Below, piece by piece: positions 46,326 through 60,800 of a stretch of 64,000 nucleotides of DNA. Location: contig CAADRB010000040.1 in NCBI GenBank assembly GCA_900708905.1, forward strand, positions 1,047,265 to 1,111,264, written 5' to 3'. Within the stretch, counting starts at the first letter, position 1. Each line of letters starts with the position of its first letter. Position numbers and translations under genes: made by a program. The notes below the pieces were generated by a model. The model was not told where the DNA came from. It was given only the letters and a program-made list of their open reading frames with translations, and searched no databases. Origin of the DNA: Hymenolepis diminuta (taxonomy: Eukaryota; Platyhelminthes; Cestoda; Cyclophyllidea; Hymenolepididae).

Positions 46326-46448
46326 ATGGAGAAAAATGAAATCGAAGCAATATTTAGGCATCTTTTAATTTCTTCTCGATTTTCTCTCCATCCATTCCCG
46401 TGCAAAATGTGCTTAGCCGCTGGATCCCTCATGATTCATGAAAGCTAA
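46326..46448 (+). CDS. Hypothetical 40-residue ORF or terminal exon
   Basis: An ATG at 46326 leads to a TAA at 46446-46448. The second half contains FSLHPFPCKMCLAAGSLMIH. An AATTTCAG acceptor ends at about 46319, so this could be a last exon. It is short, and only the G+C-richer core (46385-46440) argues for coding. Confidence 0.18.
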   Translation: MEKNEIEAIFRHLLISSRFSLHPFPCKMCLAAGSLMIHES

Positions 46449-46985
46449 TCTGATATAAGCTTACAGTAGCTACTTTAACGTTGGAGCTTTGTAGAAATTT
46501 TAATATACTTAAAACATTTTATCTTTTATGTAATTAAATTTTTCATTAATGCACATTTTGAAAACAGGATTTAACATACTCTTCAATACAAATGCTAACA
46601 AAATGTCTGTAAATACAGCCTCTTATTCAAATGTACATTGACGACTTTATCATGTCTAGACAATCACAATAGTTTGATGGTACAGCTCAAATTAAACCGC
46701 TGTAAATTAAATTGATAAAATTTATGAAAATGTTGTAATACTTCCACAACGAAACTGAGCTGAGATCAAAAATCTTCATTTGAGATTTAATATTTTTCAT
46801 ATAAAGAGAGTATTTTTAAATTCTTAACAGGGAAGTATATCACAAATCTTGCTGTGTTTTATCAAAAATGACATCGATGTTGATAAAGTGAAAAATTTTT
46901 TACAAAAATACTACATATTATTTGGAAACAAAGTGTTAATACTGATGTCATGGCACAAGCTTTTAGTTAGCTACTATTTTAATGA

Positions 46986-47153
46986 TGTCCCAGTACTAAG
47001 CTCTCAGGCAAAAAAGCTGAGATGATCAAAATCCACCACTTCAGGCTGGCAAATTGCTTGCCCCATTTTACCTAAGGTCGATGTGTCGAATACCTCTATT
47101 CTAGTCGACTGCAAAAATTTCGTGTTTTATCGGTCTACTTCATGAAATTTTAA
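46986..47153 (+). pseudogene. Short coding-like frame interrupted by one TAA
   Basis: In one plus-strand frame, ATG at 47022 opens IKIHHFRLANCLPHFT up to a TAA at 47073-47075. The frame continues RCVEYLYSSRLQKFRVLSVY to a TAA at 47151-47153. The segment is G+C-richer than its flanks. The pieces are only 25-30 codons, so chance is a real possibility. Confidence 0.2.
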
Positions 47154-50100
47154 CAGACAACTACTAAAACAGGAAGTTTCCAGAACATACTCTGCCTTCA
47201 AAATGGAGGACAGGATACAAAATTTTTATCAAATTCCCTCATATCCGTATCTTTTCAGTTCAAAGAGAATATAAGTCAATTGTAATAATAACTTATGTTT
47301 CTCAATTAAAATCTCGTTCAAAACATTTATGTTGATTGCGAATGAACTAATTCAATTTTCATTCACTTTAAAAATATGTATTACCATTTGATTTTACTTG
47401 ATCGTATTTGCTACCGGCACGGAAGCGATTCAAAACTGTTTCAACACCTAAAATGAGCTCTTGGGCTATGTGGATATTTCTGAGCTATCAACATAAAAAT
47501 CCAAAAATAAGAAAATATAATGCATGTTTTTAAATTATATTGATTCTCAAACTCTAATTTAGAGATGATGTTTAAATTTATTACTATTATTTTGATGAAA
47601 ATTATGCATTTTCATAAGAAGCCAAGTTAATGGGGTGAGTGTAAAATTTGAAAACAAGGCAAGATAAACATAGAAATCCCTAAAATTATTTAAAATTAAA
47701 AAAAGGATCAAGAGATTCACATTTTATTAACAAATTATTTTGGAAAGAATTTGCATGATTTAAGGAAAGTTAAATGTTTGGTAAACTAAACTTTTCTCTT
47801 TCAATAAATCCACTTCTATTAAAAAAATTGGATTTCCAAAATTCTACGTCTCTGCGCGTTCTAAAATTGCAATTATATGATCAGTCATTAGTACAAAGGT
47901 TCAGTTAATGGATATTCATAATTTTTATGATCGAGATTGAATGAACTGTTTTCTACAATTGCTTTGTCACTCAAATCACTCAATTAGTATTACATTTAAA
48001 TAATAAGATATAATTTGGCAAATATGACACAACATTTTGAAAAAAATTACATTGAGAGTATTTTTTTTAAGTTATCATGCGTAATTTACATTAAAGCAAG
48101 GACTGGAATAAATCATTATTAAGTTTATTTTAAATTATAATTTATATTTTGCTATAAAAGGAAAGAATAAGATAACCTGAGGTTAAAAATTGGAAGTCTT
48201 TTAAAGGAAAATTATGCAGTTCTTTTCCTTTTTTATTAAACCGAATGAATAAAATCTGAAATTTATATTTTCAATAATAATGGTTTAAGATTATTGCAAT
48301 ATGCATTTGCCTAAAATGTAAAAAAAACAACTTTATTGAAGCGATCTGTTTCAAAGAGATTTTTTAATCTTCGTTCATTAGGTCAATTAATTAAGAAACA
48401 TTAATGTCGTAATATTCATAATAAAATTAACTTAAAAATTAAATTTCAGAGCAGAAAATTTACAATTTTTGTTATAGTATACTAACTCTGAAATCTTTTC
48501 TTGGTTTTTATTTGCTGTGCAAATACGATTAACATTGTCATTTTATAATAAAATATCGGGCATTCAATATATTTTTAGGATTAATAGAAGTGTTTCCCAC
48601 AAAACGCAATCAAAATACTATTTACAATGGAAAAATCAATAACAACTTAATTATTATCCAAATAAAAATGCCGTTATTGAATGTGACGGTGACTTTTCAT
48701 ATAATGAAAGTAAAAAGTCATGAAATATGTATAAAATTCGGTAATTAAACAATTAATGCTTTTTTACTTTGAAAATGTACTATATCTGATGCTTTTACCA
48801 ATATTTTTGGGCTCAAGTCATCAAAAATAGGAAAATTTAACGATATTTGATTTTAAAAAATGGATTTTAATTTCCTAAATTAAAAAAAATATAAACATTA
48901 ATACATAAGAAATTAAAAAAAACAAATCAAGATTGAGAACCATAAGCTTTTTCCATTTTCAGCTTACGTATCTCCTCTCATAGTGCAGGACTATTTATTT
49001 TATCTGAATCACAAATAAAAAGTTGTAATAATTTTTGAAGAACACACATTATGATATTTTGTTAAGTGGATGCACAGCAATGGGAGTCCCTGAAAAACGG
49101 CTATCCTCTTCCCTACTTAGCAGGTCATAAGTAAACATTTACCCCACAACTGTAGAATGGACATTAAAGCCATCAATGTGCATGGAGAATTCGTAGAGAT
49201 ACAAATTACCAACGGTCACTTTTGTTTTAGTGTGGATTTTAAAATGTGCAACTTAAAAAATTCATAAATTAGCAGATTCTTCTCTATTGTTTAATTAAGC
49301 ATTCTTTGAATTTTATAAGTAAATGTGTTGAAATATCGCGTGATAGCGATGGTCAACTACAGGTTGTAAGTTAATCTTCACGTTTAAGATGATAAAATAT
49401 TGCTAGTTCTTATTCAAATTTTCATTTTAAATTTTGATCTGATTTTTAAGGGGCTAATATAGATTAATGGCAAAAACAGAAAATAAAATCTATAATTTTA
49501 TTAAATTTTTTGAGACAATTTAAGCATCTATTATTTAGATGTTGGATACAGCCTTGGGATTATTTTAGACTATTTGAAATTGAAGAGGCTTAAGTGATAA
49601 AATTTCATAATGGATTATTGTAGTGCCACTTTATTCACCAAATTATTAGAACATGAAAAAAAGATTTGGCACTTTTATTTTGACATTATTCTATCATTTC
49701 AAAAAAATCTGACCAAAACGATTGCTAAGACCTCGAGTTGATAGAGCTCGAGAAAATCTTCTGTTTTAAAAAAATAGCTGCCATCTCTTTTCTGCAATTT
49801 TAAGACTGTAAACCGCAAAATATTATGTTAGATTACTTTGTCCTCCCAACCATTTGACAAAAAATGAATTCAGGTGGCAAAATCAACCGACAGCGTAGTC
49901 AAGCATTCGCTGCAATCAAAAATTTTAAGTTTTGGAACGTGAGTTACCCATTTAGTAAATATTGATTGACAAATTTAAAAATCAAATAAAGTATGACACT
50001 TTAAAATCCTGGTGACGTTCTCAATAACTCTTTTGTTCTCCTTATCCTTTATCATTTATTGAATTTTCTGTTAACCGATTTCAGTAGCTTCACGATGTTA

Positions 50101-53100
50101 CAATTTGTAAAAAAATATATTTTTTAATTATTAATCTACACTATAGTGCATGTCGAGTAAATAATTTTTGGTCTTATGATACATGTGAATCAATAATTAA
50201 TTAAGAAATACGTAAAGTTCTCAGGCGATTCTCTTTTATTATTTATTTTCAATTAACAAATTTTCCACAAATCGAATTACATGTTACGGTGTTTTCAAGT
50301 ACATGTTTTGGCAGAACAGTAACAACTCTCCATCGCATGTTTGTACCAAAATAACTTTCCCTATTAGCATTGTTTAATCAATTTATTCTGTTTTTGATTG
50401 CCGAATAACCTCTTTCAACATAAGCACACATTATCAGTTACGATTTTGGCAAACTGTGTGCCAGTTGTCAAGAATTCAGTGTGTATAAATAAACGTAGGC
50501 TAAAGTGAATAATGTATATTGTAAGTGACACAACCAATAGGAATATAGCTTAATGGAGAAAGATCAAGGCCAAATGTATTACTATTTAATTTAACATTCA
50601 CTTAAATCTTTTTGGCAAAATGACAACAAATAAAATGTGACAAAGCTGGATGTCAAGATTTTAATGAATATAACATATAATGTTGTGTAAGATGGGACCA
50701 CTTAAAGTGTTAATCTGAATTTGTGTTTAGAAGGGATGGATTAGTGACGAAGATATCTAGTTCTACCTGAATATTACCCAAACTCAACCGTCTGCTTTAT
50801 TTCCATCGCAACAAGATAGGAAAAAAAGACAAGACATAACAGTTGTGAGAGGATTGCAGAAAATTAAATCAAAATGCAAACTAAAAAATAATATTAGATA
50901 ACTACAGTGCTCTTGTTCATTTAAATAATAACAATTAATGCATTTAGCATTCATCCTTAAAATTAAAAGGGGAATAGATATTCAAAATCTAAAACTAAAA
51001 TCTGTCACACCAGCCAGACAGGATTCTCTTTTAAGATGAATGAATGAACTAACCCGTTTATTTTGGAACAACTAAACTAGGTCAATTTACGTAGTAAGAA
51101 AAGGGTAGATATTCACCGTTTAAATGTTATGCTTTTAAAACTGAATTAATATTTTTATTTAAATGTTATGAGAAGTGATCAGACCTTTTAAAGAGATGTT
51201 CTCTTTGTTTTATCACAGAATAAGCTTATTTTCTTCAAAAAAGATAACCGAATTGCTTGCTCTTCAATTCACAAATCCAGTGCCATTAAATCATTATTGG
51301 TTTATGTATTAAAAAAACTTAAATGCATGAAATGAATCAATTATATTTAATAACCAAATATTTCAAGATTTTGAATGTAAATAAAGAGGTAAATCTCTTT
51401 CAAGGAAGTAAGACAAATCTTTTTATTTTGTTTTCCTGAGCAAAGCCCATTGTTTATTTATAAAACATTAACTTGAGTTGAAAGCCTCGTTTCTTATTTG
51501 CATGATTAAATTTTACACATCTTTCAAAAATCAAGTCCTTCATTGAACACCTCTGAAACTGAAAGTACAGTTAAAATAAGACAATTATTTATTAAATTTA
51601 TATTTAATAATCTTAATGTAAAAAAATTTATAACAACATTGTTTTATCATTATTATGTAAATTACTTAACATCTGGACAAATAATTCACTGAGAAAATAT
51701 TCAGGTCTTTTGATTTTTGCTGATATCCGACTTCTGAAAATTGAATACTCAAGAGACTCAGAACGCATTTTTGAACCTCTCAAGGGCAATGTGACTGTAA
51801 AACTACATTTCATTATTTTAACTCCCGTTTTGTGTTTGGTTTTAAACATTTAAATGTAATTTCTCTTTCTTAATAGATATATAGCTAACCCGTATTAATA
51901 AACGCTGAGTTTCATAATTCTACTTTCTAATGCAACTATAAGTAGTATAAATTTGAACTAACTCTAACAGAGGCTTAGTGAGTCCTCGATTATTTTAAAT
52001 ATAAAAAAAACATTTGATTATCTCTCTTGATAACTATTAACTTGACTGTAGATGACGTCAAGCAGGTTTTGACTAGACATTATGGACGCATTTGCTTAAA
52101 GAGAACTGCATTGGTTTAGAATAGTGGGACCAGGATGTATACTGATTTTTATTGGAAGCAAAGGGGCCCACAAAGTAAAGTATCTTAAACTTTTTGTGTT
52201 TATCATTACAGTTAATCCTTTAATAGATGATGGCATCCAGTGTAGTGAACTTACAAAGGTATTTATAATTATCTTGATTCCTAAATTTTGCCTCTGGAAA
52301 ACTACTTTAAAATTAGATGAGACATTTTATTCCATTTGAATTACTTTTTCAAATACTAATTAGAAATAAAATATTTACTTGGTCTGACATCATCTAACTC
52401 GTAAATGGTTTACGTTGAGTTTAAGTGCTCAAACAGGAGCCAATAACTGCCTCCTGTTAAATCGCATTTAGACAAATAACCATCCAATATGAAAAGAAAG
52501 AAACAGTCTTTGATTATAATAAATGAACTAATCATTACCTGAAAACGGTTTGTTGATTAAGCTCTTCAGAGACAGGTGCTATTATTGCTATAGTCATGAA
52601 ATTATTATATTGCTACTCTGGCGCCGCGATTAATTCTTTAAACAATAAAGATCGAATGGAATAATAATAAATAAAAATGTTCGTCCCAAGCATAACGTTT
52701 TAATAGAAGATGATTACTTATTAAATGAATGATTCTTAAACACCCTTCATTCAAAATAAGATTTTATTATTATTTACTGTATAGGTTTAAAATATAATTT
52801 GTTGGGTGCTTTGGAGTTGTTGGGAAATAGATGGCATTTTATTTTAACCACTTTGAGGAAAAACATAGTGCGTATTAGATGAAGGCAGAAAAAGAAATCA
52901 ATGCAAAATTTACATTTTAAAACAAAAACTACCAAAGTCCGCGGGACTTTGTAACTAACGTTTTGAAATTTAACATACTTTCTACGGTTCCACCAACACC
53001 GTTTAATTTGATTGTTAAATTCATGCAAAATTTTCTAGCCAATTTATAGAGCAGACTAAATTCAAAATAGTTATACGAAAGAATATATGTGGAAGTTTAG

Positions 53101-53130
53101 AACATAAGAAGAATGTTTATAGTGACAATA
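47154..53130. other. AT-rich DNA with no recognised gene
   Basis: A G+C-richer patch at about 49060-49230 has 20-25-codon open pieces separated by single stops, too weak to call. No other structure seen. Confidence 0.4.
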
Positions 53131-53430
53131 TCCTCCTTACAGTCTTGTATTTGACCAGAAGGTTTTGAGATGACAGCCATCGAGTAGTGCTAAGTACCAT
53201 TATATCACCTAGAACTAGCTATAGCCATGAAACGTGAATTACAAGAAACTTTTAATCCTATGGGATAACTCAAATGGGAGCACAAGGGGAGCACATAGGT
53301 GCATAGGTGAGAAATCGGAGTAGGGACACATGAAGAGGATTGGTGCGCTGCAGGATATCTCAAGTAATGGCCAGTTAGGCTTTTATATGGTCATCACCAC
53401 TTGGACAAAATAAATTTGTCCTCCTTACAG
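53131..53430. repeat. 12-bp direct repeats bounding a G+C-richer 276-bp segment
   Basis: TCCTCCTTACAG occurs at 53131-53142 and again at 53419-53430. Between them lies sequence that is clearly less AT-rich than its flanks and has no clear ORF on either strand. The arrangement resembles a short insertion with a target-site duplication. However, no poly-A tail, RNA polymerase III boxes or inverted ends were found. Each copy also looks like a splice acceptor. Confidence 0.35.
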
Positions 53431-56400
53431 CAAACAAATTAGTATTCTCGAATTTAGTTGTTTTAGAGTGATTAAATATATTTTCTTTTAATATTTTAGA
53501 GAGCATTTATTCGAAACACTCGAATTAACTTTAATTTTAAAGTCAGTAAAGTAGAAAATTTATCAAATGTGCATGTCAATTATTGCTTTGTCCTAAATTC
53601 TACGCCGGTTTTGCGTTCTTCTGATTTAATTTGAAAGCTAAAAAATTTTTAAACATTAAATGACAAGAATTGTCTAGCACGATTTTTTATGGGATAAAAT
53701 ATTCTTCGTTTGGATCACACATCCTGATCTCCCATTCTAAAACCCTGATTATTCATTTCAAATCAACTGGCGCAGAAAATATGTGCAAAAAATACTTTAA
53801 TAAAGAAAACGCAGAACATAAAACCATTTGAAATTATAGAGCTTAACAATTTTCTTTCCATAAAGATTGTAATTTAATAAAAAGGCGTGAAAGATTTCGT
53901 TATTATAAATTTTCCTTCCATAAAAACCACTTTTGGTAAGACTTGTAAAATAATCAAAAAAAGTATTATTTTTAATTTCAAGTAAATTTTAATTAAAAGC
54001 CTAACAGAATAGTTTACTTCAATTAAATAGAAATTTAATGTATTAAATCAGCAAATGAAGAGGCAATAAAGAGCAGAAAAAAATACAGCTCCACAATTTA
54101 TGGCAGTTTAAACACCACTGGCAAGGCAAAACAAATATACTTCAGGAGACATCGTTTGGTCTCAAACGATCTTTTGATTTCATAACAAGCTTTTGTATTT
54201 TGTGCTCAAATTAAAGTGAATGTAGTACAAACTCTACCTCCAGCCAATTTAATTTGCCAAAAAGAGCGAAATGAATTGGAACGCATTATAATGAAATATT
54301 ATATATTTATATACTTTGCATTTTAATTTTCTTTAAAGCGTATTCATAAACATGTGAAAAACTTGGGAATAATTTAAAGTTCTAGTAAGATTTGTTGTTT
54401 TAATTGCCTTTGTCATATTTTTGTCTGTGCCCTGAATTAAGAAGAAGGGGAAACTTGGTTACATGAACGACCTTTTAGTGAAAACAAGTAATTGAAAGAA
54501 AGTGGATACATCCGAACAAGGAGCCAATGATTTGATGATAAATATTAAAAAAATTGATCATATTTCCGTTGTAATTTGCATATTTATTGAACATTTTATT
54601 TATAAAATTTGTGATTCTAAAATGATACAATACATTTAGAAAAAAGGAACAATGCTTTTGCACAGTAGAGAATAAAAAGTAAAGCCTCTTGACGGAATGT
54701 GTCATTAAAGAATTGGACAAATTAGCAACTTTTAATGATAAGTTTTAAATATCTTTGAATTCTAGGGGCATTCAAGGGGCAGTGGGAGGCTCCAAAAATA
54801 TATCATGGTAATAGGTCAGTACTCAATTCCTGATACCTTCTTATCGTGAACCCAGTCTACCTGAATACTTCGCACCCTTTCTCACGCAAGGTCTAATTAT
54901 TTTAATGTAAAACAATCTTTAAGATGATAAATTGGGCAGCATTGTGTGTTAAAATTAAAGTAGAACACTTTTCAGCAGATGAAATTTGCTCTCAGAGCAT
55001 TTCAAAAATTTGCTCAAAAACTTTGCGAATATTGGACAAGTCTCATTATAAACTAATATCAGTAATAAGTATTGCAGAAAAGTGAGAGCTACTTAATGAA
55101 AGAAGGCCGTTTGTTGGTCAGCAAATCATATAGTTTACAGAATAAAAATATGACCCTAATAGAGAACGAAATCTCTTAAAATATGTATTCTGTTCTGATA
55201 GGAGGCCGACAAAATAAAGTCGCATCTAAAGTGTATACTTTTTGTTTCAAGATGAGTAATTCTAGCAGGTTGTTTCTGAGTCACCAATCAATCCCATCAA
55301 CATGTAGGCGCCCAATAATCCCGACAGCTTGACATTTATTTGAGATATTATCAGTTTGACGGCGTCTTTTAATATACTGATATGAATCATATGAAGACAA
55401 CTATTATTCATATTTAATTACCTCGTTTGATAGATAAGATGCCCTGCCTTAATTGCATTTTGTCTTAACTTCCTCCCTCTAGTCTAGTCCAGAGTCAACT
55501 GTAGTCTAGCGGTATATATTGTCAAATATATCATAATTGCAGAAAGCTATTCTTTTTAGCTTTGCAGCATTGTGTTACAATAAACCAAAATTAAAGTTTC
55601 AACACAGACAGGTATTTATTTTATAAATGAAATTTTTATAACAGAATGTATAATTACAAGAATTCAATTCTAACTTTTATATTACCTACCCCCAAATGTC
55701 AACGTGTATGCTCCGTTTGCAAAATGAAGAAAAAGGCCCACCGGTTTCTAGTTGTTTATATACTGCACGCAACAAAGTAATTGCTTTTATCTGCTATAGA
55801 ACAAACTATTAATATTAAAAATTTTATTTGAGAACATTATTTTTCTAAAAATTGGAGAATAAATATTGATCTAGTAATAATCTCGGTAAAATATAAGGGG
55901 ATTCCACATAAATTTTGGGGCGTCATTTTTTTTGACAGTTCAATTAAGAAGTGAAATGTTGGAAATTATATTCAAATATCTGCACATTAAATAGAATTGT
56001 ATAATTATCAGTTTTATAAAAGAATTACCGCACCTTATATAACAAATGCATTTATTACCTGAAATATTATATAGTAATTTCAAAAGCAGTTCTTAAGGAG
56101 GGGAGGCGATGACAGAAATGTTGAAAAAATCGTAAGCTTGTGGGCTACTGGTTCTTGATCTCTTTGTGAAAATGTTAAATAAAATTACTTCAGAGAAAAA
56201 CTGGCAAACTGAAGGCGTATCAGTCATTCGCACGTATCTCCCACCGAGGAATATGTTGTCAAAAAATAAAGATCCAACGAAATAAGTAGATATTTTTACT
56301 AGAAAATGCAATTTAAACAGTATTACCAACTTATAACGAAACATCTCTAAAAATTATGTTTATTCCCTAAGATTTGCTAAAATTTTGGATTATTGCTCTC

Positions 56401-56789
56401 AATAATTTTGTTAAAATTGTTAAAATTAGCCTAATCCAGTATTATTATTGAATTCTAACTCTTGCAGACTATTTTAAAATGCTAATAAATTTATAAAAGG
56501 TGTCAAAGACAAGACATTTACCAATTCTGACGATTTCTACGATGAGGAAAGTAAGAATTCTCTTCTGCTTCTTTAAAAACAGTGGATTGCTCAACGTTCT
56601 ACAAATTGTGTGAGGTCATGTCTGCAGAAATATATCTTCTTTCGTAACGTTCCTAACACTTTTACTGCTACTGCTTCTCATAGTTCTACTAAAAATCGTA
56701 CTCAAATTTTTATTATACCATTACTTCCTACAATGCTCACTACTGCAAAAAATTTTGAGGCGGCCAATGACGGCATGAAATTGCACCCA
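53431..56789. other. AT-rich DNA with no recognised gene
   Basis: Nothing supported beyond simple AT-rich sequence. Confidence 0.4.
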
Positions 56790-57870
56790 TCAGTCAGAGA
56801 TAGTGTAAAAGTAGCGAGTCTCAACTGCCATTCTTATAGTCGTTCCAGCAATCCCGATATTCTGCTGTTTGATCACCAAACAAATCAAATATTCCGCTAA
56901 AGGGACAGAAAGAGAGCTGTTGTACTTTTGCTTCCCAAGGACGCCTAAATCGTCTACTGAGACCAAGTCTCAAAAATTTCTTGTTTATTGCAAACACTTT
57001 CGAGTTGTGTCAAAGTTCATTTTCCATCCTAAACAATCAAGGTTAATTGATGATAAATTCAAATAACCCGAGAAAATCATTTTTCTAAACCTCTTTTATG
57101 TTTATTTGAAATAGCATCAAAATTGTCCCCAATAAATAGAGAAAAAGTTAAGCAAATATTTCTGTTTATTTATTCCAAAGATCCCTTTATATACTATCGG
57201 ACTAAGCCTTCTTGATCTCATATTCATCTCGTTCTTGGTAGACTTATCTAAAGGATCTTTAATTCCATTCCTATGGATTCATATTCAACGTGATCCGAGG
57301 TTATACTCAGTAATTCAGTCACAGTCGGACCATCATTAATAACCTCCGCCAGGTATTTGCCACCCAAGTCATACCAAAGATTACTGTGTTCGCAAACGTT
57401 ACTCAGTTTTCTCATACTCGAATTGAGGACTTTGTCATAGCCTTTTACACTCTTTACTTACTTTCAATGTGAGAGACAACTTCTCATTTCACAAATGGAG
57501 GAGATAGTGAGGGATATTTACAGTACTTTACAGTTTAGGTGCCAGACGACATTTCACTTTGACTTTCAAATGCCGATGCGCGATATCAAAAATCTTCTCA
57601 ATATACAGCTCTAACTTCCAAACCGAAATAAATCGGACGGAAATATCCCTAAAATCCCGTTACATTCCTACGTTCAGGAATTCTAAAACTCCAGAGACCC
57701 AATGCAATCATCGACCAGATCATTATTTTAGACGCATCAGAAGACGTCGCGAAAAATTCAAGGTTGATTCGATGCTCAAACTTATGGACAAACAACTTTT
57801 CAGAGAGATAGTAAAATAAGACGATTATATATATATATATCCGGTTAATTTTATTCTTAAAAAGTCCCAA
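56790..57870 (-). pseudogene. Decayed minus-strand coding sequence, family not recognised
   Basis: Reading the minus strand from right to left, coding-like pieces follow in changing frames. 57870-57649 ends SDASKIMIWSMIALGLWSFR. 57659-57528 includes VRFISVWKLELYIEKIFDIA. 57457-57248 includes NVCEHSNLWYDLGGKYLAEV and TELLSITSDHVEYESIGMEL. 57278-57117 includes DPLDKSTKNEMNMRSRRLSP. About 56970-56790 includes SVPLAEYLICLVIKQQNIGI. Successive pieces overlap or abut, as expected if single-base indels broke one frame. G+C is higher than in the flanks. A plus-strand frame of 96 codons (56610-56900) covers part of the same stretch and could be the shadow. No family was recognised. Confidence 0.42.
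57826..57840. repeat. (TA)n microsatellite
   Basis: About seven TA dinucleotides. Simple repeat at the right edge of the decayed coding region. Confidence 0.85.
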
Positions 57871-60800
57871 TCAAATTGTTAGCGGACTGTTCGAGAATTT
57901 CAGAGAAGGCCTTCTGTGTTTCCTACTTGTTGGCACTATTTGTTTTGAAATTACTTGAGCAAGTATTATTGAAATAAATGTCAACTTTGATAGCAGAGAG
58001 AATATACAGATGATTTCCTTTTGATAAAAAGGTCCTGTTGCATTACAAATTGCCTTTGGATGGATGATGCATTTGAACCTTTCATTTTTGGGATGTCCTA
58101 ACCTCTCTAATTACATTCTAATTTTTTATCACCGGAGATATCAGCGAGATCATTTTGAAAAATACTTTCACACTTTTTAAATTAGCAAAATTTAATCCAA
58201 TATTTTTAGTTGATTTAATGAGAAAAAGTAGACATTTTAAAAAATTGTTGAAATTTAACTTAAAAATATACGTTATATATAACTTTTTAACTTTTTAAGG
58301 TGAAAACTTTTAAGTTCAGATTGTTAATGCTTCAGGAAAATTATTTATAATTAAATTGTTTGTATTTAAATGAAAAACGCACTTTTATTATATATACGTC
58401 AAATTCAAAATAAAAGATAAAATATTTCAGTGCCCAGGCATAAAAATTCTTTATCTCTAAGGAAGATTTATTCACAAACTTTACCAAATTAAATCTTTTC
58501 CATAACTTAATGGAGCTTCAAAATACTAATATTATCTATGATAGTAATGCTTTAATAAGATTTTAATGTAAAAAGTAGTCCTAAATATCACTTATCAATC
58601 CATTTGCTACAGTTTCTTGCTACACAGATAAATTTAGCTCAAAATATATCAAAAGACAAGCAAAGTTATGACATTTACAAAATGCGACAGCAGCTGGTGA
58701 ATTGTTCCTTGCCATTTTGAATTAACCGAAAGTAAGATTTCGAAGACTATTCAAACTGCTCAGTGTCCACGTCGATTAATCATTTTAAATGATTGGCTGT
58801 ACGTCAAATTTGAAAATCATTAGCATTCAAAATAAAGCAACTATTTTTCAGCCTTTATTAATAAGAAATTAAAGATTGAGATTGTGTAATGTTTTTGCAT
58901 AAATATCAAATGATTTTGAATAGTTGTCTCATTTTGGAAGGGTGCAGAGCCAATAGATTAAGGTTTCTGAATATTAATTTTCAAATAGTTTTATTAGATT
59001 ATAACTTTATTTTTATATTAGGGAAAGCCATTTAAATCATTCTTAAATATATTGAATGACAAAAATTTTTATAAAGAATCATAATTTAACAATAATAATG
59101 AATGGAAATGTTTGGCAAGAGAGTTTATTAGAAAAGAATCAGTAAATTCACCTACTTTTTCTGTTTACATCCAATAAATAACTGGATAAATAATTTTTTC
59201 ATACTTTTAATGCACACTTTACGTCTAGCACTTGATTTATTAAAGAATTTGATCGTTTTTTGCTGTTCTTGCCTGAAAAATTTTTTTTACACTTCTAAGA
59301 ACTTCTGCTAACAATACTTCAAGGATTTTGTAAATTTCACCATTATATTGGGAAATAAAATATTAGTTTAAATTCTATCAGCAAGATATTTTAAAGAAAA
59401 ACCGTTTTAACTGACAATAATTTGAATTGCAAGATAATTTTGCCAAAATTTGCAAATTGGTTAAAATATTTTTAGATCATCTGTATTAAAATACCAAAAT
59501 TGAGCTGTTCCTTGCTGCATCAGATTTATAGACGACCCAACCATTTTGACGTTCCATTCACAAGTTTATTTGCAATCTAATGAGAACCAAAACTTGTGTA
59601 CCAAATACAACTTTAAACTGTGGACGATTTAAGAAAATATTTTTTCCTATTTTTTTGTAAAATGTTGCGCTTATTCACTAAAATTTAGTATCTTTTAACT
59701 AATGTAGTACAAAAACGACTAAAATGAAATATTTCACTCCAAATTTAGTTTATCCATAAGGGTAGCATAGAATATACTCTTCAGGTAAGTGTCAGAATGA
59801 CTACATCAGTGGGGCAATCATTTAGAAAAAGGATAAATTTATTTGATCTAAGAAATTTTTTATTTTTCTTCTTCTGTGTTCATCTAGTAAAAATACGCAC
59901 ACTTTTTTTAAGAATCTTTTGAAAGAAATGTCAGTGGTATGTTAAAATTTGGTGATTTGGACATTCCTGTGTTTTGAAAGAATAAAGCAACCAAAAAACA
60001 ATCACTTCCAGCGTATTCTGACGCTATTGCCCATGAAAATATGATCCAACAATATTGCAGGACCATTTGGTTGTTTTCCGCCAATATCCTTGTAAGGTTG
60101 GTAGATTTTCACTTCAGCATTTTTGTTCAAATTCTCATTTTATACAGTGCTGTTTCCTCTTGGTAGTCATTTCTCTATTTTTATCGCCTCTAACACTTAT
60201 CCAAGCAACTTCATCGAGACCATTTCTAAAGAGTAACAATAGGGATTAGGGCTTCGAACTAACATCGGGATGCTTATTCTGAACTCTACAAATTGGTTCC
60301 TTTCATAATATGGACACAGTAAAAAAAGGGTTATGATTTGAATAAACGAGATATATTTATTTCAATGATATGACCAAATGACCTCTCTATTTGAATTACT
60401 GTGTCATTTCTTGCGGAAAGCTTTTCACCGTATTTTTGATAATTTTTTGAACTTTTTAGATTTGCCGCCCGAAAAAGAGTCTAAATTTTTAATGAGAATA
60501 TGTCTGCGCTATGTTTATTTCATTTAAAGTCATAAAATCTAACTACTTTTTAATATTAATTATTGAATGGATTTATTTGCTGGTCCCATGATTTTTTTGG
60601 ATAGAAATCATACTAAAATATTTGCCCTTTTACTTGAGATACTCTTAGAAACAAATTTATGACCGCTCAACACGTTCTCCTTTTTATATCAGCGTACTTT
60701 GTAGACTTTATGGAAATGGAAAATGGTCAATTTTTAACCGTTATAAATGCATACTCTGTAGAATGTTTATATTTAGCCTGAGCATAAAAAATAACAAGTC

